From Dastarcus helophoroides (lineage: Eukaryota > Arthropoda > Insecta > Coleoptera > Bothrideridae), in contig CM053326.1 in the NCBI GenBank assembly GCA_028583605.1, positions 21,170,536 through 21,234,535 on the forward strand: DNA of 64,000 nt, written 5' to 3'. Below, piece after piece: positions 56,363-64,000 of this stretch (position 1 is its first letter; every line of letters begins with the position of its first letter). The notes beneath the pieces are model-generated. The model did no database searches. It worked only from the letters and a program-made list of their open reading frames with translations, and was not told the DNA's origin. The position numbers and the translations under genes were made by a program.

Positions 56363-58080
56363 GATATTTCCAGAGCACTGAATTTTCAAATTCGAAATGT
56401 TTTGAGTTGGATACAATTTTTTGAGTTCATTGACGTTTCGAATTCGAATTTATTGGGGTTCGGTGACTTACACGATATGCGTAAATAGACGCAAAAGCTT
56501 CTGTTTTAGAAAATCCTAAAGAATTGGTCAAATAGTAAATATTCCAGTTTGCTTTAATTTGCTCTGATGCAGCTAACAAATTCTCATTAAGCCTCAGTGA
56601 AAATCAATCGTATGTAATAAAGAAATGTGGCGGTAACAGAATCATACAAAATAAAGAAGACGAGGCATTAAATTACTCGCTCCTCTAAAAAAAATACCAT
56701 TCGTGCCTTTGATTGAAGCTCGGACTTCTCCCATTGATTGTCACAAGCTGTATGCGTGCAGTCATTTCGTATTTTTAATCGGCATTTTCCCGCTTCAAAG
56801 GCAAACAAACTTAGGTAAATTAGGATTTATTTATATTTATGTTTTCTTCTATATTGTCACTACATGGGAAACGATCGCATTACATTCGTCTTCTTCGACG
56901 GGCGCGCGCTAAAAATCTCCATAAATTATTCCCGCGTTGTCCACCCGTCTTTAACAAGCTTTTTCTCAAATTCAATTCTAGGACCACCTGAAGGTCGATT
57001 ATGACCGAACGTGTTTAATTAAATCAGGAGCTACATTATTTTAAAAGTGATAAGCAAAGAGCATATCTATGTAAGCTTGTTATCTTCTAGTACGATTAAA
57101 CGCATCTGAAATCTCGTCTGATAAATTAACATCTTTCAGATGATTTTTCCCGTCTTAAAATCGTGGATTTCGGAAGCCGAAGAGACGGCAGTCTGTTTAC
57201 TTAGCCGGTCCGTTGGGCGATAAGACGAGTACTTCAATCAAGTGGTCACTGACGAATGTGGGAAACACATACATACACTCTCTGTGTTTGCCGATCTATG
57301 ACCGCTGATTAAACGACTAAAAAACCTAAATCGAACTTTATTATCTCTCGCACGAGATTTATTCGCCTCGTAGGCGCTTTTAATGCCAAAAAATTAAATA
57401 TTTCTGTCACTCCGACTGATATATAGATTAATAAAATCGCCCCGCTTTGGGCTAGTGGGTGGTCAACGAATTTGGAACTCCGTCCGTGGGATTACCACCG
57501 TGTTAAATAAAAAACCTCCTCTCCTACCTGATTATTCTCAATCAACTTGTAGAAAAAGCGAAATATCGAAGTTCTATCTTGTCGCCTTATCTTGGTAATT
57601 TTCAGGGCATTTCGTGACACGCTCCTCGAGCGTGAATGAAAAAATACGCTTCGGCGAGTATTTTTCACGTTGGCATCACCGACGGCGAGCTAAAAACGAT
57701 GATTTATCGCGCGAAATTGTGCTTACATACACACATTTCATTTCGATGTCAAATACGTTATTTTTTCGCCGTTCGCCCGTCATTTTTCGCGAAAGTTATT
57801 CGCAAGGCCTTTATTAAAATTTATGCTCTTTCTCGGTGATGTGCATAATGTGGGCGCCCGAGGCCGTAATTCTCGATCAAATGATTGTGACAATTTGTAC
57901 GCCCGAAATTAATATCTCGCGCGATTTATGACGCCCGGATATGTAACGAGTTTATGAGGTATCAGATGTTACTTCTCTTCAGATGTTAATTCTGGTTTGA
58001 ATTTTATTTCTGAACGCAGTTTATAATTATTTTTTTTTCATTTGGTATTAATTTTGTCCTGAAGATTAATTCGAAGTCGA
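56363..58080. other. Unique island, candidate regulatory sequence
   Basis: 56700-57960 is repeat-free and the longest less-AT-rich stretch in the window, with TTTATGAC and ATTA cores and many CG (57840-57960 especially). Overlapping open frames of 66-69 codons have no motif. Function is inference. Confidence 0.3.
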
Positions 58081-58082
58081 TT

Positions 58083-58725
58083 AGGCTTAGGATTTTAAAT
58101 TTCGGTTCAATAAATGACCTCCGCTCATTGCAGTTGACCCTGCAGTCCAAAATACAAAGGAAGAGAGACCATCGGCGGTTACAGCGATCCCCGTTGGTAC
58201 CCTCTGCTTTCTAGAGATCATTCGGCGGTCAAAAGACCTCTTTGATAAGTAAACTTCGTCATTGTGTTTGCTAATATGTTTCTCATTTAAGAATGAAGCC
58301 TCCCCAGGGAAAACAAAATTCAGTAACTTACCACTTACAGCCAAACGAAACAACTCCTTGGCTCGTTTCGCTATAACTTTTTTTGTGTCAGTGTAGGATT
58401 GTGTAGTTTTTTGGACGTCAAAGGCTTTATCAGATCTTATTTTGCAATATTCGATGCACGCTTCGCATTAATATTTTCAGATAATTCAGAGAAATTTTCA
58501 GATCAGCAGCCAATTTTCTGCCATAATTTTTCGAACATTTCTGCAGATGTTGCTGTGCTTTTTCGACCACCACCATAACTTTTCGTAATGATGCCAATAT
58601 CATTGTATCTTTTTATGGTCCGATACACAAGAAATTTAGTTACGTTCAAATGCTAAAGCTCTCTAACTATCTCGTCTTTTACGATTCTCTACCAAATATA
58701 AAGGAATAACACTGTTCGGTTTAAA
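58083..58725 (-). pseudogene. Tc1/IS630-type transposase remnant
   Basis: Right to left on the - strand: a region reading VSRTIKRYN-like then GGGRKSTATSAEM over shifting frames (58560-58650), a Lys-rich linker (KKVIAKRAKELFRLAVSGK, 58320-58390), then KHISKHNDEVYLSKRSFDRR, MISRKQRVPTG and AVTADGLSSFVF (58150-58290). This is the order of insect Tc1/mariner-type transposases: HTH, GRKR-like linker, then the stretch after the first catalytic Asp, where the expected DEASF reads GEASF, so that Asp is lost. The C-terminal catalytic part is missing. A different subfamily from the one at 15019-16384. Confidence 0.65.
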
Positions 58726-59850
58726 CTCCAAGACTTGAGACTATTTTCTCTCAAGAAGACCATGCAAAGCGTTCTGTACATTTGTAAACAATATAATGGA
58801 GTATCGTGATCAAAATTTTGAGACATCTATATATCTATCTATTTTTTCGAAGTTTAGAAACGTTTTTGTTCAGAATTTTAAACTTTTTTGTGAAAAATTG
58901 GATTAAATAATAATATTTCGATTTTTTTTTGGAAATTAAGAACTAATTTTTTCTCGTATTGTCTCGATTAATGGCATATAAAAAGAAGTTAAAGTGTAGT
59001 GGTGTAATATGATAAGAGGGGAGGACCAAAATGACCAAAATCTGAATTACCTAATTTATGAAGGGTCCCTAAATATACAATGTGGATAGTGTTTTTTTTT
59101 TTGTTTTTGAGATCTCAGTTGCTTCTAAAAAAATTCCTGGCAACAACCCTGAAAAAATCAGACATTTTAAGTAGGGAGGGGGGGCTGAAAACTTTATTAT
59201 AGAAGGGTTGGTTCCTAGCTACGCCACTGATTCACCAAAATCCATAAAAACCAAAGTTTTGTTAAATCTCCAAAAATACAGTAGAACTGATGCAAAATTG
59301 GTATAAGATTGCAGACTAAGATGCTTCCTAGCAGCATCAGTTACACTAAACGATAAATTACGCCGTGTTAGCGATGTAAATAATGATTATAATAAAGTAG
59401 GTTGGACGATGCGAGTTATTGTCGATGCGAACATGTAAAATGAAATCATCATAAACGTGATTTGTATGTTTGTGTTCCGAATCACGAAGAGCAGCTCTGA
59501 AATGTCATACGAGAGCACTTCCGACTTACTTTCGACGTTATTTGTATCTAAGCGTGTTCAGCGAACTCGCTGCTGCTGCATCTACAATAATACTGAAATA
59601 CGTACCGAGTCACACAACAATCGCAAATACTTGAAATTCCGTTTTCTTTGAATATTAACCATATCGGTCGGAGGACTTTCAGCTCAAAAATGAACCCGTT
59701 TCAGCTGCCAATGTGGAGTATTGAAACGACGGCGACGAAAATCAGAGCCCTAGTAAAATCGTTAATGATATCTGATGAAAAGATCACAAACTATGCATGG
59801 ATTAAAAATGCGGTGTCAAAAACCAAATGTCTTTTATGAACATTAAAACA
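58726..59850. other. No gene recognised
   Basis: Contains a poly-T-rich segment (59090-59105) and 59380-59830 of more balanced composition with 63-64-codon open frames lacking motifs. Confidence 0.3.
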
Positions 59851-59854
59851 ATTC

Positions 59855-60062
59855 CCTAAAAATTGAAATACAAATCCTCTCCTCTGAAACCAAGAAGGAT
59901 TAAAAAATACAACAAATGTTGCTCTAACGCGTTTCGATAGCCAAGCTTCTTCAACGAAATATTAAATACTTTTATTGTGTTTTTTAATCTGTCTTAGTTT
60001 CAGGTGATAAGATTTGTATTTCAATTTTTGAAGATAACCAAGGACCAGACCGTTCCACCACA
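59855..60062. mobile_element. Two PLE ends in inverted (head-to-head) order
   Basis: The left part (59860-59955, - orientation) carries TTGAAATACAAATCCT, CTGAAACCAAGAAGGATT, GTTGCTCTAACGCGTTTCGA (the 3' half of the hammerhead core). The right part (59968-60060, + orientation) carries TTGTGTTTTTTAATCTG, TTTCAGGTGATAAGATTTG, AACCAAGGACCAGACCG. Together they form an imperfect inverted repeat around 59960, comparable to the inverted arrangement at 905-1445. Confidence 0.65.
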
Positions 60063-60691
60063 AATCCCTAACTCACTTAAGATCATGCATTGCTGTAAGG
60101 AATTTGTTTACGTTAACATAATTAATGGATATTGCAAGTCGGGGTTGAGTCAACTTCATACGGTGTTTATGCATGAAAGTAAGTTTACTCATTTTGGAAT
60201 AATTAGCGTCGAAACCAGATTCTGACGGAGGCAAAGTTGTGGGCAATTTTATTGCTGATTGGCAGTACATCATGCCGGATTTGATGTCATTGGCTGAAAA
60301 TCAACGCCTACGAATTAATACCAGCCAAGTCTAATGAATTTCATTTAACATTTAATCATCTATTCCGCACTTAACTTAAATCGACCCAACTTACTTGTTT
60401 GTTCACTATACAGATTAATTTGACTCCATTGCTTCATCTGCTATTTACAGAATGTCGAGTGCAATTCGCGAACCTGACATTGCGACGCATTTAACAAGTT
60501 AGGGCACATTACTCTTTTTAGAAAATTCTGACCTCCCATTTCATTTTTCAATGAAACTAAGCGAAGAAGTCAGTAAAAAATCAAAAACCATAATTTTTTA
60601 TCAAAAATAAAATGTAGAAAACAAAAAAATTTAAAATAAAAAAATTTAGTTTCAAAGTCTAGTATTTTTGTTGAAATTGACATTTTTCGAA
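60063..60691. other. No gene recognised
   Basis: Short open frames on opposite strands at 60004-60273 show no motif; 60560-60690 is AT-rich. Confidence 0.35.
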
Positions 60692-60695
60692 ATAT

Positions 60696-61021
60696 TGTTG
60701 AGTGTTATCGGCTCGATAATTAAAACTTCGTAAATTGTTAACACTTTATTTCAAACTTATTTCGGAGCATTACGATTACGATTCACACAACTATCAGACT
60801 ATCTGACTATCAGACTAACTAACTGCCTTGAGGGAAAGACGACCGCGTATTTATACCGTTCCGGTTTCTAGAATGGATCTCGGTACAGATCGCACAAGCG
60901 CCCGCGGAAACTAGAAACTAGAAAGCTTATCTGCCGTATGATTCAGTCTCGCGGCGTTTTCCATTAACAAATTTTTCCAGAGAGTTCCTTATACTACACA
61001 AATTTAAAACACTTCGTTACA
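60696..61021 (-). mobile_element. Solo LTR (297/gypsy-like), copy 5
   Basis: Begins TGTTGAGTGTTATCGGCTCG, ends ACACTTCGTTACA; flanked by ATAT (60692-60695, 61022-61025). Same orientation as copies 1 and 3. Confidence 0.85.
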
Positions 61022-61230
61022 ATATTGAATTTTTTTTTCAAGAAGACAAACTAAAAAAATCAAATTTTTCTTGATATTACGATATTTTTTTCAAAATTTT
61101 GCTGAAAAGTACTGTTAACATTAAACCATGGTAACGCGAATTAGCGTGGTGCTAACGCGAAACAATACTTATTTAATTTATAAAAAAGTGCGCCTAAAGA
61201 AGTTTTTAGTTCAAAAATATATATAAAAAC
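61022..61230. other. No gene recognised
   Basis: AT-rich; GCTAACGCGAA-type words near 61130-61165 repeat twice. Nothing else. Confidence 0.35.
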
Positions 61231-61820
61231 GAGAATTTTATGTTAGATTAAAAATCAGGGGTTGATGGTATTAGCGTGAAAATTTAGAATTATGTGTATT
61301 TTTTAATGCTGAATCATGAAAAAATAAAAACAAAAAATTTTGTCAAAAAAATAAAAAAAAAATTTGGGGTGGACCACCCTTAACAGTTAGAAGTATGAAA
61401 AATAAATGTTGGCCGATTCTCAGACCTACCCGATAAGCACACAAAATTTCATCAAAATCGGTCCAGCCGTTTCGGAGGAGTTTGGTAATAAACAGCACGA
61501 CCGAGAATTTTATATGTTAGATTAAAATTCAGGGGTTGATCGTATAAGGGTGAAAATTTGGAATTATATGTATTTTTTAATGCTAAATCATGAAAAAATA
61601 AAAACAAAAAATTTGTCAAAAAATAAAAAAAAATGTTTGGGGTGGACCACCCTTAACATTTAGGGGTATGAAAAATATATGTTGGCCGATTCTCAGACCT
61701 ACCCCATAAGCACACAAAATTTCATCCAAATCGGTCTAGCCGTTTCGGAGGAGTTTGGTTACAAACATCACGACGGAGAATTTTATATATTAGATTAAGA
61801 GAATTTTATATATTAGATGT
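61231..61820 (+). repeat. Tandem non-LTR retroelement 3' tails, period 272 bp
   Basis: Two near-identical units (61231-61502, 61503-61775) plus a doubled end word GAGAATTTTATATATTAGAT (61776 and 61799). The stretch AAAATTTCATCAAAATCGGT-CCAGCCGTTTCGGAGGAG followed by CACGA..GAGAATTTTATAT is a common 3' tail of insect non-LTR elements, RTE-like as far as I can recall. No reverse transcriptase is adjacent. Confidence 0.5.
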
Positions 61821-63295
61821 GACTACTTAGCGCTAATATTCAGCTTCTTACTTGAAATTTCAATTTTTAAACACAAATTATTAAAAAGAAATGAGTTGTT
61901 AAGGCCGAAATTTTAAGAAAAAATAGCGAAGTTGAAAATTTAAATAAGAAATTCTGAGTAAAAGAAAAATTTCGGAAAATAAAACGGCGTTTTTCCGTTT
62001 TTGAGACTTTTAACCTGAAAAATACGAAATTTTTGGAAAAAGCCGAAATCTCTAGATAAATATTTTTTAAATTAAACTGGAATTTTTTTTAAATAAATCT
62101 AATCTTTTGTTAATTTTAACTATTTGTGAAAATTTCGAGTTGTAGTTTTTACCTGTTTCCTCAAGTCTTGACTTCAAACTCGACATTTTTTTAAGTATGT
62201 TTGAAACTTTCAACTCTGAATTGTATAGATATTCTGAATAAAAATTCGAAAATCCTAATTATCAAAAATGAAAATTCTGGGGCAGAAATTAAAAAAATCC
62301 TTAAAAATATTCTACTCAATTTCTAAACTCAAATTTTCTACGAGAAAATTAAGATTTCCGAATCAACGACATTTCGAGAAAAAATTGCAAATTTCGAATT
62401 TGTCACGAAGTTTAAAAAGAAAACGTTCCACTTGCAGCTAAAATATTTATAAGAAAAACTTAAATTTTTAAAAACTGAAACTATAAAAAAATTGAATTTT
62501 AGCAGAAAAATCCGAGGAAAGAAAAGAAATTTCGAATTCAAAAAAATGAATTTTAATTTTCAAACTCAAAGAAAAGTGACAAAAACTCCCAATTTCGACA
62601 CTAATGATGAAGTCTTAAAAAAACAAAATTCTTTCTTTCAAACATAAAAAACTTTTACAAGAATCAGCAGTTCCGAGACGAAAGGATATCTTGAGCTAAC
62701 AGTGGAGGTCGTCAAAAAATCTAAATTTTAGAGTAAACCTAGGAAATGATATTTTTAATTAAAACAAACCGAACCATTTCCAATTCAATTTCAAACTTTC
62801 AATCTTAATTTTAGCTTTGAAATTCCAAAGTTTTTTTAAAAAATTCGTAATTCAGCTCAATTTTCAAAATAAAAACTTCTTTATTTTAGGAAATTTTAAA
62901 TCTACAGAAAAAACCTCGAAAAATAGTCTAGTCTAAATTAATAGTGAAACTCGAACATCGTAAAAAATCTAGTTTTAAAACATATCTCGAGATATTGGCA
63001 AAACATTGGGATTTAAAGTCCAGATTTCGAGAAAAAAACACTAACATTTGAGACTAAAATTTAAATTTTGAGAAAAAATTTAAAAATTATAGATATTTTG
63101 ACGTCTTTTTAAACTCAAAAATTTCTAGAAAAATTAAGGTGATAGTCGAAGTTTTAGGAACGAGGTCAAAATGTTCAGTTTAAACTAAGAAGTTTAAAAA
63201 GAGTCGATATTCCCAAAAAATTGCAAACCGCAGGCGAAACTCAGCTTCACTAGCTTCCAAGGAGGCACCACTTAAAATAAATAATGTAAACTTAT
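61821..63295. repeat. A-rich quasi-repeat field
   Basis: Degenerate GAAAATTTCGAGAAAAA blocks; no gene. Confidence 0.5.
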
Positions 63296-64000
63296 TTTTG
63301 TAAAACTGTTGTTTTCACGAAAAACTAAGTTTTTGCGAAAAACTTTGAAATTCCGCGATAATTACGAAATTTCGCGTAGCTTACGCCCCTTTTTGCGAAA
63401 ACTAGACTCCATGCCTCAAAGGCTTTTTTTTCAAAATTTCGATTATTTTTCAAAATTTGGCCCCTTCTCTCGAACTTGTGAGTTTTATCTTTTATTCTAC
63501 TTTTTGTTAATTCTATAAATTTAGATTTCTTATTAATACTTCGATTTTTTGTTACAAAAATTTTCATTCTTTTGTCTCATTTTCCTTTTCGCGAAGTTTT
63601 AGAATTTGCCACTAAATTTTCGCTTCGTCTCAAATTTTGACTTTCAAAATCTTTACTTGGGTCGTGACTTTTTCTTACATTTTCGATTTTTTTATCAAAG
63701 TTTAGATACTTTTTTCCGAAATTTAGAATGCCATTTTAAATGTCAATTTTTCTTTAAATTCCAAATTTTTTCTCCAAATTTCATCTTCTTTGTAAAAATT
63801 TCGACTTCTTCAAAATTTTGATTTTTTTTCCGAAAATTGGAACTTTCGAATTTTAACTTTTTTTCTCAAAATTTTGACTAACCAAACCCTAATTTTCATT
63901 TTAAAATTTTGATTTATTTTTTCTAATATTCAATATTTTTCTCAACATTTCTACTTTTTTTTTTCGAAGCTTCATATACATATGTCCCTGAATTCAATTT
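63296..64000. repeat. T-rich quasi-repeat field
   Basis: The strand bias flips from A-rich to T-rich near 63300, with TTTTTCGAAATTTAGA-type blocks to the window end. Open frames here are composition artefacts. Confidence 0.55.

Overview
The window is strongly AT-rich animal nuclear DNA, most likely from an insect (a beetle would fit, but this is inference). The evidence is: one MFS sugar-transporter exon of the insect trehalose-transporter (Tret1-like) type; many eukaryotic transposon families (Penelope-like, Jockey-type non-LTR, 297/gypsy-like solo LTRs, Tc1, pogo, hAT); splice-site-like borders; no bacterial-style operons. I find no complete, intact protein-coding gene. It reads as intergenic or intronic DNA built from layers of repeats, with islands of unique, less AT-rich sequence that could hold regulatory elements.

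Layout. 0-7 kb: AT-rich field, a Penelope-like element (PLE) remnant with a GIY-YIG fragment in an inverted arrangement, a solo LTR, and a Jockey-type non-LTR element whose 5' and 3' parts lie in opposite orientations. 7-14 kb: unique sequence, a 1.2 kb inverted repeat (9253-10474), then about 2.7 kb of A-rich quasi-repeat. 14.8-16.6 kb: a Tc1-like element nested in another inverted-repeat element. 18-21 kb: PLE end with a hammerhead-type motif and T-rich quasi-repeat. 23.1-25 kb: tandem array with alternating short and long monomers, carrying a PLE fragment with an 11-bp target duplication. 27.7-28.9 kb: second large inverted repeat. 30-32.4 kb: reverse-transcriptase remnants, a GC-rich inverted-repeat block and one candidate exon. 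34-39.5 kb: small tandem duplication, an unclassified protein-like repeat, two solo LTRs and a tRNA-like B box. 40.4-43.4 kb: third large inverted repeat, interrupted by a hAT-like MITE that is itself interrupted by a PLE fragment. 48.2-49.5 kb: fourth large inverted repeat. 50.7-52.2 kb: tandem duplication with a solo LTR in one copy. 52.4-56.4 kb: non-LTR remnants, the sugar-transporter fragment and a pogo-type MITE. 58-61.8 kb: a Tc1/IS630-type transposase remnant, an inverted PLE pair, a solo LTR and tandem non-LTR 3' tails. The last 2 kb is quasi-repeat again.

Recurring themes are: (i) at least five loci of one PLE family, several with hammerhead-like cores; (ii) five solo LTRs of one family, all flanked by 4-bp ATAT or ATAC duplications; (iii) four inverted repeats of 1.2-3 kb, at least two with arms that are themselves diverged tandem repeats; (iv) long strand-asymmetric fields of a degenerate GAAATTTTC / AAAAAGTC pattern covering roughly a fifth of the window. 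Nothing here can be called a functioning multi-gene system; the interest is in genome architecture and RNA-level elements. All alignments were made by eye, so repeat borders are approximate unless a terminal motif is quoted.
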